The notes below the pieces were generated by a model. It searched no databases. It saw only the letters and a list, made by a program, of their open reading frames with translations, and was not told the DNA's origin. Below are positions 17,248-27,400 of a stretch of DNA of 64,000 nucleotides, in pieces (within the stretch, counting starts at the first letter, position 1; each line of letters starts with the position of its first letter). The translations under genes were made by a program, and so were the position numbers. The stretch is from Subsaxibacter sp. CAU 1640 (lineage in GTDB: Bacteria > Bacteroidota > Bacteroidia > Flavobacteriales > Flavobacteriaceae): assembly GCF_023156585.1 (NCBI RefSeq), contig NZ_JALNMI010000001.1, positions 744,001-808,000 of the forward strand. Reading direction: 5' to 3'.

Positions 17248-18142
17248 AATTTATAGGCTTTCTCAACACTTCAATCAACTTTTCCTCTTCACTCCCTTTT
17301 TCAGGTTGATGGTCGTATCTCCATTGCACGTGAGGAGGCAAACTCATCAATATGCTTTCGATGCGTCCATTGGTTTTGAGTCCGAACAAGGTGCCTTTAT
17401 CGTGCACCAAATTGAATTCCACATAACGTCCACGACGGATTTCTTGCCAGTCTCTTTGTTCTTTTGAATACGATACATCTTTTCGTTTTTCCACAATCGG
17501 GACATAACATTCCAAGAAACTGTTGCCAACTTCCGTTACAAAAGCATACCATTGCTCCATCGACATCTCGTCGTTTGCTTTACAATAGTCGAAAAACAAA
17601 CCACCAATACCGCGAGCTTCGTTGCGATGGGCATTCCAAAAGTAGTCATCGCATTTTTGCTTGTAGTCTTTATAAAAATCTGGATGATGCTTATCGCAAG
17701 CCGTTTTACAAACTTGGTGAAAATGTTTGGCATCTTCTTCAAACAGATAATAAGGCGTTAAATCTTGTCCGCCACCGAACCAGGAATCGACAATGGTTCC
17801 ATTTTTATCATACATTTCGAAATAGCGCCAATTAGCGTGAACCGTTGGCACCATCGGGTTCTTCGGATGGAGCACCAAACTCAAACCGCAAGCAAAAAAA
17901 TCAGCATCCTTCACTCCAAAATACTGTTGCATACTTTGCGGAAGTTCGCCGTGAACTGCAGAAATATTGACACCACCTTTTTCGAAGACAGCGCCATTTT
18001 CTATCACTCTTGTGCGTCCGCCACCGCCTTCAGGACGTTTCCAAAGGTCTTCCTTGAAAGTTGCTTCACCATCAATTTCCTCCAATTTTGAAGTGATTTG
18101 ATTCTGCAGATTTTGAATATATTGATAGAATTTATCTTTCAT
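17228..18142 (-). CDS. hemF: Oxygen-dependent coproporphyrinogen III oxidase
   Basis: Cytoplasmic enzyme that decarboxylates two propionates of coproporphyrinogen III to vinyls with O2, giving protoporphyrinogen IX. It is 304 aa, normal for HemF. Conserved stretches include RPEGGGGRTRVIENGAVFEK, NWRYFE, the WFGGGQDLTPYY signature, and RGRYVEFNLVHDKGT. No oxygen-independent HemN is in the window, so the pathway as seen is aerobic. Its start overlaps the preceding GNAT gene by 11 bases. The stop codon lies in a heptamer repeat, so the C-terminal four residues are probably a by-product of the cassette insertion. Confidence 0.97.
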   Translation of the reverse strand: MKDKFYQYIQNLQNQITSKLEEIDGEATFKEDLWKRPEGGGGRTRVIENGAVFEKGGVNISAVHGELPQSMQQYFGVKDADFFACGLSLVLHPKNPMVPTVHANWRYFEMYDKNGTIVDSWFGGGQDLTPYYLFEEDAKHFHQVCKTACDKHHPDFYKDYKQKCDDYFWNAHRNEARGIGGLFFDYCKANDEMSMEQWYAFVTEVGNSFLECYVPIVEKRKDVSYSKEQRDWQEIRRGRYVEFNLVHDKGTLFGLKTNGRIESILMSLPPHVQWRYDHQPEKGSEEEKLIEVLRKPINWLAVNG

Positions 18143-18671
18143 TTGTCAATTCGTAAAGTTCCATATCTAATGGAGATTCATTTAAGGGCGTAAACTCTTT
18201 CGGCAAGGTTTCTTTCCAGACAAATCCAGAATTCAAGGCAACGTTCACACTGCTTAAATTGCTTTTGTGGGAAATGATTTGAAGCGTTTTTAAACCCAAT
18301 TCTTCAATGGCATATTGAGACGTCGCTTTGATGGCTTCGCTCATCAACCCCTTTCCTTTGGCACGTTTTCCGATACAATAAGCAAATTCACCTTGTTTTG
18401 CGTCCCAATCGATATTTTTAAGAATCACTAAACCAATAATGTTGATGGCATATCGGTCTTTTATTGTAAATACAAACTCCGATTTAGCTTCTGCAGTTGC
18501 CATTTTCCCTTTGATATAGCTTCGTGTACTCTCTAGAGTGCGATTGGCAGCGAGGGTTTTTGGCAAAAATCGAATGAAACGTTCGGTATTGGAAACCAGC
18601 AACTTGTTCAGTTGTAGCGCATCATCTGGTTTGAGGTGTTGAATGCATATTTGATTTGAACTATGCACCAT
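18132..18671 (-). CDS. GNAT family N-acetyltransferase (RimJ/RimL-like)
   Basis: Acetyl-CoA-dependent N-acetyltransferase of 179 aa. The core fold is recognised by FVFTIKDRYAINIIGLVILKNIDW (beta2-beta3, here in part), the acetyl-CoA loop with GKRAKGKGLMSEAIKA (a Q/RxxGxG/A-like turn), and LKTLQIISHKSNLSSVNVALNSGF (motif B). This pattern is that of RimJ/RimL proteins, which acetylate N-termini of ribosomal proteins or small molecules; the substrate is not known. It overlaps hemF by 11 bases and the EI24-like gene by 11 bases, so it is firmly part of the haem operon without an obvious role in it. Confidence 0.88.
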   Translation of the reverse strand: MVHSSNQICIQHLKPDDALQLNKLLVSNTERFIRFLPKTLAANRTLESTRSYIKGKMATAEAKSEFVFTIKDRYAINIIGLVILKNIDWDAKQGEFAYCIGKRAKGKGLMSEAIKATSQYAIEELGLKTLQIISHKSNLSSVNVALNSGFVWKETLPKEFTPLNESPLDMELYELTNER

Positions 18672-19422
18672 GGATTTTAAGTTTATTCTCGGCCTTCAAA
18701 AGCGCAACCGTTTCAGTGGATGCGGCTGTGACGGATAGTGGCAACACCAAAATAAATCCAATCACAGGTATCAACAAAAACAGAATAAAAACAATACCAT
18801 TTCCAATGGCCAAACCTCTGTGTTGCTTCACAAATTTGATGCTTTCACTGTAGCTAAAATGACGTTCGAGCGTGTAGTCCATATTTCCAAATCCTGCGTA
18901 GTAACCTTGAGTCAAAATCAACAAAATGGTAGAAACAAATCCTAAAATCGGAATAAAGCCAATAATCAATATGGGAATCGTCAGTAATATTTCCATTCCT
19001 AAATTTCTCATATTGATGCGAATGCCTCGCCACAGTTGTTCCGAAAAACTTGTCTTTCTAAATTCGTGATGATTAACTCCCAATAAATGCGCTTCGATTT
19101 TTTCTGAAACAGGACTCATAAAAGGAGCCGACAGCGCCATCACGACGTGTTTGTAAATGATAATTCCAACAAGTAGAATCAGGATGCCGCTCAATATTTT
19201 ACTTAAGAAAAAGAACGTCTCTTTTCCCCAATCCCAAATCCAAAGTTTTGAGAAATAGTAGCCAAAATCATCTGCAAAGGTATAAGCTGAAACCAATACG
19301 ATAGTGGCAACCACAATGCTAATAAGAATAGGAATGCCGAAATATTTCCAAAGACCAAGTTTAGAAATCATTCCAATGCTTCCTGCATATGCTTTTATCC
19401 CTTTGAAAATGTTACGAATCAT
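18661..19422 (-). CDS. EI24 / CysZ-like membrane protein
   Basis: Integral membrane protein of 253 aa with about five to six hydrophobic segments (about 25-50, 68-95, 140-175 and 198-230). The pattern, including ALSAPFMSPVSEKIE and QGYYAGFGNMDYTLER, matches the EI24 family, whose bacterial member CysZ carries sulfate. Sulfate transport has not been shown for this branch and the genes around it are for haem synthesis, so the cargo is open. It lies 34 bases after hemE. Confidence 0.85.
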   Translation of the reverse strand: MIRNIFKGIKAYAGSIGMISKLGLWKYFGIPILISIVVATIVLVSAYTFADDFGYYFSKLWIWDWGKETFFFLSKILSGILILLVGIIIYKHVVMALSAPFMSPVSEKIEAHLLGVNHHEFRKTSFSEQLWRGIRINMRNLGMEILLTIPILIIGFIPILGFVSTILLILTQGYYAGFGNMDYTLERHFSYSESIKFVKQHRGLAIGNGIVFILFLLIPVIGFILVLPLSVTAASTETVALLKAENKLKIHGA

Positions 19423-19456
19423 ATGCTGATTTGTGATGTGATATGATGATTTGTCT

Positions 19457-20491
19457 TTATTTGTTTTGAACTGGATACTCTTTCACAGCATCAATAAACG
19501 CCTTGGCATTGTCCAACGGAATATTTGGTAAAATCCCGTGACCTAAATTTACGATATATTTGTCTTTGCCAAATTCATTAATCATCTGATGTACCATCTT
19601 TTTGATTTCTGAAGGAGGCGAAAATAATCTCGAAGGGTCAAAATTTCCTTGAAGAGTGATGTTTCCACCTGTCAAATAGCGAGCATTTCTTGCGGAGCAA
19701 GTCCAATCGATACCTAAAGCCGAAGCGTTGGATTTTGCCATATCGTGCAAAGCAAACCAGCAACCTTTTCCGAACGCAATCACTGGAGCATCATCTTTTA
19801 GGGCCTCGATAATCTGGTTGATGTATTGCCAAGAAAACTCTTGATAATCCGTCGGAGACAACATTCCTCCCCAAGAATCGAATATTTGAACAGCATCGCA
19901 ACCAGCAGCTACTTTTGCTTTTAGATAAGCAATTGTGGTATCTGTAATTTTTTGTAATAGTTGATGTGCCGCTACAGTGTTTGTAAAACAAAATTCTTTG
20001 GCTTTGTCAAAGTTTTTACTGCCTTGACCTTGCACACAATAGCATAAAATTGTCCAAGGAGAACCAGCAAAACCAATCAAAGGGACTTCATCATTGAGCA
20101 ATTCCTTGGTGGCCTTAATCGCTTGCATCACATAATTCAATTCGACATTCACATCAGGAATGATGACATTGTCGACATCTTTTTGGTTGCGAACCGGATT
20201 TGGCAAATAAGGACCAAAGTTTGGTTTCATTTCCACTTCAATGTTCATCGCTTGTGGAATGACCAAAATATCGCTGAATAAAATAGCAGCGTCCATACCA
20301 TAACGTCTGATGGGTTGTACAGTGATTTCACTAGCCAATTCTGGCGTTCTACAACGCGTAAAAAAGTCGTATTTGGCTTTTATTTCTTGAAACTCGGGCA
20401 AATATCTACCGGCTTGACGCATCATCCATACAGGAGGACGTTCCACAGTTTCGCCTTTTAGGGCTCTTAAGTATAAATCGTTCTTTAACAT
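19457..20491 (-). CDS. hemE: Uroporphyrinogen decarboxylase
   Basis: Removes the four acetate carboxyls of uroporphyrinogen III to give coproporphyrinogen III. The N-terminal signature [16 protein letters not shown] carries the substrate-binding Arg and Gln. [11 protein letters not shown] and GFAGSPWT are also conserved, as is the C-terminal [20 protein letters not shown]. The frame runs on to a TTG at 20512, but the family usually begins (M)-K-N-D-L, so the ATG at 20491 was chosen; this also keeps the start out of the palindrome at 20502-20521. An ATG at 20494 is almost as good. Length is 344 aa. Confidence 0.95.
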   Translation of the reverse strand: MLKNDLYLRALKGETVERPPVWMMRQAGRYLPEFQEIKAKYDFFTRCRTPELASEITVQPIRRYGMDAAILFSDILVIPQAMNIEVEMKPNFGPYLPNPVRNQKDVDNVIIPDVNVELNYVMQAIKATKELLNDEVPLIGFAGSPWTILCYCVQGQGSKNFDKAKEFCFTNTVAAHQLLQKITDTTIAYLKAKVAAGCDAVQIFDSWGGMLSPTDYQEFSWQYINQIIEALKDDAPVIAFGKGCWFALHDMAKSNASALGIDWTCSARNARYLTGGNITLQGNFDPSRLFSPPSEIKKMVHQMINEFGKDKYIVNLGHGILPNIPLDNAKAFIDAVKEYPVQNK

Positions 20492-20501
20492 CATTTTTGT
20501 C

Positions 20502-20521
20502 ATTCCCTCCAAGGAGGGAAT
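20502..20521. repeat. GC-rich palindrome upstream of hemE
   Basis: Perfect 9-base arms ATTCCCTCC and GGAGGGAAT around AA. It lies directly before the hemE start in an otherwise AT-rich spacer. On the minus strand the right arm reads as a purine-rich GGAGGG just ahead of an ATG at 20503, which could be mistaken for a Shine-Dalgarno site. It may instead be an interspersed repeat or a folded leader. Confidence 0.7.
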
Positions 20522-20580
20522 CTTATTAAATTAAACTAAAATTACGTAGGTCTCGACTCCGCTCGACCAGACAAGGAATT

Positions 20581-22155
20581 TCAATTATAGTTTTCGTTTA
20601 CCAACTCAATAACACTTTCCACCGTTGGTATTTTTGCCACGCGTACATCATCAAAATGTTTTCGTGCTTCTTCGGCAGTAGTTTCGCCAATGCAATAGGC
20701 TATTTTGTCGCAAGGATTGTTTTTTCTATAACTTTCTACCGTTGACGGACTGTAAAACATAACACCTTCAACATTCGCATCTATTTTTTCTGAATCCAAA
20801 ACCGTTTGATAAGCTTCGACTTCATTCACTGTAATTTGGTTTTCTTCAAGAATTGTTGGCAATTCATCCAAACGTTGGTTACTACAGAAATAAGTCACTT
20901 CAGTGCCATCGATGAATTCAACCAAATAATCAGCCAATGCTTTTGCATTATTTTCCGAATGCGTAACCTTACCAATTTTTGATTCAATCAATCGTTTGGT
21001 TCTTCGACCTACGCAATAGATGTTCTTGAACTGCAATTCTTCTTTTGGAACAGCAGTCACAATCGCCTCCACAGCATTTTGGCTCGTGATTATGACGTTG
21101 TTGATTTTCGATTTTAAAACAGGTTTAGGAATTCTGTTCAGATTAATTCTTAAAAAATCAGAACTATCAACTTTTACATTCTTAAAGAGATGTCGTTGTG
21201 CTTCAGTCAAACTTTTTGTGGAAAACACTTGGGTTTCCTTATCGACATATTTCAAATCATCCATCAACCGATTGCCACCACGTTCCAAAATAAAATTTGA
21301 GCAGTATTCAGCAATGTTGTGATGTTTTCCAAGCGATTCTTTTCGTGTAACTTCAATCTTTTTAGACCCATCGAGACTCAACAACACACCTTGAAATGAA
21401 ACTTCTTCATTTTTGATGACTGCCAAAGCGCCAATAGGAGCCGAACATCCACCTTCCAAAAGGTTCAAAAATTTGCGCTCAATCGTGGTGCAAATCTCGG
21501 TTTCTTCGTGATTGATGGCTTTACAGATCTCAATGACTTCATTGTCATCACTTCTTGCTGCAACCATAATAGCACCTTGTGCAGGAGCGGGAACCATCCA
21601 ATCGAGATTGATGGCTTCCTGTGGACGTAAACCAATCCTGCCAATGCCAGCTGCTGCAAAGATAGCCGCATTCCAATCATCGTTTTCTTCCAGTTTTTGC
21701 AAGCGTGTATTCACGTTGCCACGAAGCCCAACCACAGTGTGCGTTGGATAGCGATTCAACCATTGTGCTTTGCGTCGCAAACTTCCGGTGGCGATGATAG
21801 CATTTTTTTGAGACAAAAACTCTTCATTGTTTTTAAAGACAAGTGTATCTCTGACATTGCCACGCTTTAAAACAGCTACTTGAACAATATCTGTTGGTAA
21901 AACTGTTGGCACATCTTTTAAGGAATGAACAGCGATGTCAATGTCGTCATTGAGCAACGCGATATCCAAAACTTTGGTAAAAACGCCAGTGATGCCGAGT
22001 TCATTGATAGGTCTGTCAAGTGTTAAATCGCCTTCTGACTTAACAGGAACCAATTCGGTTTTATGACCGAGATGTTCCAACTGGTGTTGTACAGCTTTGG
22101 CTTGCCATAGTGCCAATTCACTATCGCGCGTACCAATACGTATGATTTTAGACAT
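20581..22155 (-). CDS. hemC: Fused hydroxymethylbilane synthase / uroporphyrinogen-III synthase
   Basis: Two enzymes in one chain of 524 aa. Residues 1 to about 305 are HemC, which joins four porphobilinogens to hydroxymethylbilane: RIGTRDSELALWQA at the start, HSLKDVP, ATGSLRRKAQ, PAQGAI, and Cys237 in LLEGGCSAPIGALA, which holds the dipyrromethane cofactor. Residues about 310-524 are HemD, which closes and flips ring D: NNVIITSQNAVEAI, FKNIYCVGRRTKRLIE, and MFYSPSTVESY. HemC alone is about 310 aa, so the extra 215 aa are a full HemD domain and not an extension. The fusion fixes the supply of an unstable intermediate. The start overlaps the end of hemA by 8 bases. Confidence 0.93.
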   Translation of the reverse strand: MSKIIRIGTRDSELALWQAKAVQHQLEHLGHKTELVPVKSEGDLTLDRPINELGITGVFTKVLDIALLNDDIDIAVHSLKDVPTVLPTDIVQVAVLKRGNVRDTLVFKNNEEFLSQKNAIIATGSLRRKAQWLNRYPTHTVVGLRGNVNTRLQKLEENDDWNAAIFAAAGIGRIGLRPQEAINLDWMVPAPAQGAIMVAARSDDNEVIEICKAINHEETEICTTIERKFLNLLEGGCSAPIGALAVIKNEEVSFQGVLLSLDGSKKIEVTRKESLGKHHNIAEYCSNFILERGGNRLMDDLKYVDKETQVFSTKSLTEAQRHLFKNVKVDSSDFLRINLNRIPKPVLKSKINNVIITSQNAVEAIVTAVPKEELQFKNIYCVGRRTKRLIESKIGKVTHSENNAKALADYLVEFIDGTEVTYFCSNQRLDELPTILEENQITVNEVEAYQTVLDSEKIDANVEGVMFYSPSTVESYRKNNPCDKIAYCIGETTAEEARKHFDDVRVAKIPTVESVIELVNENYN

Positions 22156-23407
22156 TGGTTGAAGATTCTAACTGAAACACTTTTTTGATGAGTTCAAGAC
22201 TTTCATCAGTAGAAAAATCGTCATTTTTTAGATGATAAGCAAAGTGATTCGTTATTTTTTGAATGATGTTATTGCTGATTAATTCGGCTTGCGCTTCATT
22301 GAAATCAGTATATTTTTTGCGTTGTGTTTCCAGTTCGGCATTCTTCATATCCAGAAGTTTATGCTTCAAAGCATTGATGGTAGGCGCAAACTTTCGAGTG
22401 TCGAGCCAATTGATAAAATCAAGTTTTACTTCTTCCAAAATTTGCTCCGCAAGCGGAATGTAGGCTTTTCTTTTCTCCAAAGTATCATCTGTTATTTGAG
22501 ATAAATCATCCAAATGAATCAAATGGACATTACTCAACTCTAACACATTTTGATGCACGTTTCGAGGAATGGACAAATCTAAAATCAACAGAGGTTTTTC
22601 CGTTTGAATACACTGCTTGTCAACTGTAGGGTTTTGAGCACCTGTTGCCACAATCAAGATATCTGAAGTGTTGATTTCTTCTTGTAAATTGGCGTAATCT
22701 TTCACCAATAAGTTGAATTTCCCAGCAACTTCTTCAGCTTTGTTTTTAGTACGATTGATTAAGGTGATGTGTTCGTTTTTGGTATGTTTTACCAAATTTT
22801 CGCAGGTATTTCTACCAATCTTACCAGTTCCGAAAAGCAAAATGTTCTTGCTTGAAACATCTTGAACAGTTTTCAAGATATATTGCACAGAAGCAAAGGA
22901 AACTGAAGTGGCGCCAGAAGATAAATCGGTTTCGGTTTTGATACGTTTGCTGGCTTGAATCACGGCATTGATTAGTCGTTCTGTAAAAGCATTGAGCAAT
23001 CCCATGTTTTTGGAAACTCTCGCACTAGCTTTCAACTGGCTAATAATTTCAAAATCACCGAGAATTTGGCTGTCAAGCCCAGAACCTACACGAAACATAT
23101 GCGAAATGGCCTCTTTATTTTTATAAACGTAAGCTACCTTCTGGAATTCTTCAACCGTTCCTTTTGTGTTATCGCACAACAATTGAATCAATTGAAAAGG
23201 ATGTTCTGCAAAACCATAAAGCTCTGTTCTATTACAAGTAGAGGTAACAATCAAACTGTCGATGCCGTTGTTTTTTGCTTGATTGAGCAAAGCATTTTTA
23301 GAATCGTCATCCAAGCTAAAATGGCCTCTGACGTCAGCATCGGCTTTTTTATAGCTCAAACCAATGGCATAAAAATAAGTTCCTCGTGTCACGTGAATGT
23401 GCTCCAT
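22148..23407 (-). CDS. hemA: Glutamyl-tRNA reductase
   Basis: NADPH-dependent reduction of glutamyl-tRNA to glutamate-1-semialdehyde, the first and usually rate-setting step of the C5 haem pathway. It is 419 aa. The catalytic Cys58 is in TSTCNRTELYG. GSGLDSQILGDFEIISQLK is also conserved. The NADPH domain has FGTGKIGRNTCENL, and a helical dimerization tail follows. This is the promoter-proximal gene of the haem operon. A TTG / TATTTTTG promoter lies 24 to 55 bases upstream, and the AraC-type gene at 23613 is divergent. The partner hemL is not in the window. Confidence 0.97.
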   Translation of the reverse strand: MEHIHVTRGTYFYAIGLSYKKADADVRGHFSLDDDSKNALLNQAKNNGIDSLIVTSTCNRTELYGFAEHPFQLIQLLCDNTKGTVEEFQKVAYVYKNKEAISHMFRVGSGLDSQILGDFEIISQLKASARVSKNMGLLNAFTERLINAVIQASKRIKTETDLSSGATSVSFASVQYILKTVQDVSSKNILLFGTGKIGRNTCENLVKHTKNEHITLINRTKNKAEEVAGKFNLLVKDYANLQEEINTSDILIVATGAQNPTVDKQCIQTEKPLLILDLSIPRNVHQNVLELSNVHLIHLDDLSQITDDTLEKRKAYIPLAEQILEEVKLDFINWLDTRKFAPTINALKHKLLDMKNAELETQRKKYTDFNEAQAELISNNIIQKITNHFAYHLKNDDFSTDESLELIKKVFQLESSTNV

Positions 23408-23430
23408 ACTGGTTTTTGGAAATACGGAAA

Positions 23431-23462
23431 CAAAAATAGAAATGTCAATTTAATAAAAACAA
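23431..23462 (-). promoter_or_regulatory. Promoter of the haem operon (Bacteroidota type)
   Basis: On the minus strand TATTTTTG (complement of 23431-23438) matches the TAnnTTTG -7 element. TTG (complement of 23460-23462) sits 21 bases upstream, in the -33 position. The hemA ATG is 23 bases downstream. Confidence 0.55.
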
Positions 23463-23532
23463 CGCTAGAAGAACTTAAAGTATCGTTTTTGGTTTTTTAG
23501 ACCGTAATTTCTGAAAACAATGATAAATGTCA

Positions 23533-23540
23533 TATTTTTG
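23533..23540 (+). promoter_or_regulatory. Candidate -7 element of the AraC-type gene
   Basis: TATTTTTG fits TAnnTTTG, 72 bases before the start codon at 23613. No convincing -33 element was found at the expected distance. This leaves a leader of about 65 bases. Confidence 0.35.
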
Positions 23541-23612
23541 CAGTGTTTACAATGCTTTGAAAGTTTTTTGTTTAGAATCAATCTAAATAAGATGAAATTA
23601 ATTTGATAGTTT

Positions 23613-24497
23613 ATGGATTTGAAAAATGTCGCTAAAGGTTCTTTTGAGGAAACGAAAATTGATGATGACTTTTTCGTTTTAACTTATAGAAATGAGACCA
23701 ATCTAATTGAAACAGTGGAACGTGACATCGATAGCAGTTTCATCCAGTTTCATTTCTGTTTGAAGGGTTTGAGCAAGTTCATTTTTAACGAAGGACGTTA
23801 TGCCTTGGATATTTCGGAAGAAAATTCATTGTTGCTTTATAATCCGCAGCGCGACTTGCCAATTCATCTCGAAATGAATCCAAATTCTTGGTTGGTTACA
23901 GTTTTGATTTCCATCAAGAAGTTTCACGCTTTGTTTTCTCAAGAAGCAGATTATATCACATTTTTAAGTGATGACAACAAGGACAAAAAGTACTACAAAG
24001 ACGGAAAGATTTCGCCATCTATGGCTATTGTATTGACACAATTGATTCATTTCAATTTAAATTCATCCATAAAAAATCTGTATTTTAAAGGCAAAGCGTA
24101 TGAATTATTGAGTCTTTATTTCAATAGAAGCGAAGATGCTGATATTGAACAATGTCCGTTTTTGGTAGACGAAACGAATGTCATCAAAATAAGAAAAGCC
24201 AAAGATATTGTCATTTCTAGAATGGCTGAACCACCTAGTCTTCAGGAACTTTCGGAAGAGATTGGTTTGAATCTGAAAAAACTGAAAGAAGGTTTTAAAC
24301 AGATTTATGGCGATTCGGTTTACAGTTTTTTGTTTGATTACAAAATGGAAGTGGCAAGAAAACTTTTAGAATCAGGTGAACACAACGTCAATGAAGCAGG
24401 TTTGAAAGTGGGTTACAGCACCTCAAGCCACTTTATTGCCGCGTTTAAAAAGAAATATGGGACGACTCCGAAGAAATATCTGATGTCACTCAATTAA
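23613..24497 (+). CDS. AraC family transcriptional regulator
   Basis: Regulator of 294 aa. The N-terminal part (about 1-185) is a ligand-sensing domain of no clear subtype, with HFCLKGLSKFIFNEGRYAL resembling a cupin strand pair. The C-terminal AraC domain (about 195-294) has two helix-turn-helix units: PSLQELSEEIGLNLKKLKEG and NVNEAGLKVGYSTSSHFIAAFKKKYGTTPKKY. It is divergent from hemA and just before the hemH group, so control of haem or iron genes is a fair guess. It ends in a tail-to-tail overlap of 4 bases with the TraB-like gene. Confidence 0.9.
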   Translation: MDLKNVAKGSFEETKIDDDFFVLTYRNETNLIETVERDIDSSFIQFHFCLKGLSKFIFNEGRYALDISEENSLLLYNPQRDLPIHLEMNPNSWLVTVLISIKKFHALFSQEADYITFLSDDNKDKKYYKDGKISPSMAIVLTQLIHFNLNSSIKNLYFKGKAYELLSLYFNRSEDADIEQCPFLVDETNVIKIRKAKDIVISRMAEPPSLQELSEEIGLNLKKLKEGFKQIYGDSVYSFLFDYKMEVARKLLESGEHNVNEAGLKVGYSTSSHFIAAFKKKYGTTPKKYLMSLN

Positions 24498-27400
24498 AAT
24501 TCGAAATCGTAAGAACTATTGATGCGTTTTCGGGTTTTGTGCGAAACTAATTTTTGAATATCCTCGACAAATTCTTCTTCTGTTTTTGAGTCATTCAAAC
24601 GCGTGCCATTGGTGCCAGATTCGTCATATATTTTTAAAGCCAATGCTTCCTTTTCAGGTTTTTGGAAAGTGACATAATGCAGAAATTCGTTATCGCCATA
24701 ACTACTTGTACGTTTGAGTTTAAAAACATAGACATCAACAGCCACATTGTTATCGGTCAGAATTTCTTTTTTCGTTAAAAATGAAATGGAATCTCTTTCT
24801 TCAGAAAATCGTGCTCTTGTGAAAACTCTTGACTTGGCAATACTTTGTTGGGAAATTTTATTTTTAAATTTTTCAGTCAATAGTCCTTTGTCATCCAATG
24901 CAGATGCCAGAGCCCAATGGTTCTTTTCGTTGAGAATTGTTTTTTGACTTAAGGCTAGAGGTATTTGCTCATCTGCCTCCGTAAGGAGTGTAAAATAATT
25001 GTTGATTGCAATGTCGTCGTCACTTTGTATCAATTTTTCAAAAAAGTCTTTGGCTTGCTTGTCTTCGCGATAAGGGAAAATGATGGTTACATAACTCTCA
25101 AGATCGCTACTGTTGTTATTGTAGCTAGAAAAATTGTTTCTTCCCAAATACCGTTTCACTTCAATCTTACCATCGGTAATGATTTGGTTTTTATACTTTT
25201 TATAGGCTTTTGGCTTCACAAGATTGCTGTCCACCACTTTTGCCAAAAGCTCATAAATAGGGTTTTTATATTCTTCAATCGCACTGAATTGTAAAATTTT
25301 TGGGAACAATTCGCCTACCAATTGCAACGAATCCTTTCGAAATCTAAATATTGAATTGATATTTTTTGAATCAAGAGGCAAATCTTGTTCCATTAAGGAT
25401 AACAGTTTGTCATAAGATGCTTTATCTTTTTTCTTTAGGTATGATTTCAAAATAGTAGATTGAACTTCGGGTTCTGCGTATGACTTCTTATACAAATCTT
25501 CCAAAAACGTACGTGCTTTTGGGTCAGAAAGTTGTCCAAGCTCGTTAATGAGATGGAGTTTTATTTTCGCTTGATTCTTTTGATATTCGTGGGAGTCGAT
25601 AGCATTGATAAGTTGGTCGACATGCTGATTTTTAAAGATCAATCTGGAATAACCATTCAAAACCAAACTATCATTTTCTTCAAGTGCCTCAAAAAACCAA
25701 GCCGTTTTGTCCTTAAAAACAGATTCCCCTAAAAGAGTGTCCATAGGCGTGAAGGAATCATAGAATTCGGTAACAAAGGGGGAAGGAGAAGAGATTGAAT
25801 CCGTAAGGGATTTTAGTTCATACATGACGCCTTCCTTTAAGATGTGTTTTACCAAAATCGCTTTTGCACTTGTACTATCTTTCAAAGCGTAAGAATACGT
25901 ATAAATGTCATCGCTGGCACTTTTCTTTTGATTGGTAATGACGATATCTTTTTCTTGCTTGTATCTGCTTGTGAATTTAAGACTTTTGTCAATGTTATTC
26001 CAAATACTGTCAACAGATTCCATCATGTGCAAATCATGGTATTTGGTTCTTGTGATTGTTATCTGTTCATTAGCTTTTGTGGTATAAACCGCTTGTTTAG
26101 TTTGCATTTCGTAAGGCTTTTCATTTCTGTCGAAATAAAACCGATTGTTTGGTGGTGATTTGGTCTGGGAATTGGCTGAAAAGTATAATGATGTGTCAAT
26201 TACTTTTTCATAATCTGGGTAAACGATAGGTTTAAATTTGAAGGATTCAAAAAATGTATCTGCCTTATTTATATCAGAACCATAATATCCCAACAAGTAA
26301 TAACTTTCATCTTTAATGACACTTTTTAAATGCAAACGCTTTGTCGTTGTAGAATCAATAACGGCTTCAGACTGGTAAGCTTTGTAAGTTCCGTCTATAT
26401 GCTGGCCACTAGCTTCCTCGAGATCTAAATTTTCATAGAATGCATCGTGCGTGTACTTGGCCTCAAATCCATCTTCTTCAATATAATAAATGTCAAAAAC
26501 AGGTGACTCTTCCAAGAAATAATAATCATCTTTATAAATACCCTGTAGAACTTTTTTTCCTGCATTTTCAAAATTATCAGAGATGTGATACACTGGAAAA
26601 TCGACATGATATTTTTGATAGGGTGACGAGAAATTTTCAAAACCATCTTTCTGTGTTTTGAATTGAATGGAGCCAAATATTTCCTGTTCATTCACAAGGA
26701 CATAATCCTTGATGCCGCCAAATTTGACAATGACAATTTCCAACGGCGTTCGGTAAATATGATATTTTTGATAGTCACCTTTTTTGGTTTTGTTAAGAAT
26801 GCTGATTCCTGGGAAAGGTGTGGTCAATGCTTCTTTTTTAATAATATCTCCTGGAATATCTTCATAGAGTAGGTCATTGATTTTATCCAAGGTCATCGGA
26901 TCTTTTTCAGGCAGATAATCATATGTGTTGAGCCTTGTTAAGGTAATATAGGCGCCATTGGTCATGTCTGGTGCTACATAAAACTTCTGGCCATTAATGG
27001 TGAATTCCCTCAATTTGTCAAAAGATTTAATGCTGATAAATTGATCTGGCGTGGTCTGAACAGTAAGATTAGGTTTAGTGAAAAGGCTTTCAAGAGCTTC
27101 TTTTTTTGTCGTTCCAACATCTGTTTGCTTTGACTTCAATGGTTTTACAGTATAACCTCTTTCTACAAGCATATTTATCATGCCTTGATCACCTGGAAGG
27201 TGCGCGGCTCCAACACCAGCAAATACAGATTTTTCGTGCATCAACGAGTCAAGAACCTTTACCATATTCTCGTTTCGAATGTAAAGCATGTGTCGTCGGT
27301 AATATTCTGTATTCACAGCAGAACCAATAGAGTCGAGCAAATCTAAATTGCGCTCTCTATATAAATTCTCCTGCAACAGATAAGGATTTTCTTCAGAATA

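Noticed and set aside
17464-17835. Open frame of 123 codons on the plus strand
   Set aside because: Antisense to hemF; no start context and no domain.
19423-19456. TGATTTG/TGATGTG repeats between hemE and the EI24-like gene as a further heptamer array
   Set aside because: Only two to three imperfect units, no inverted partner and no S23 gene; chance is sufficient.
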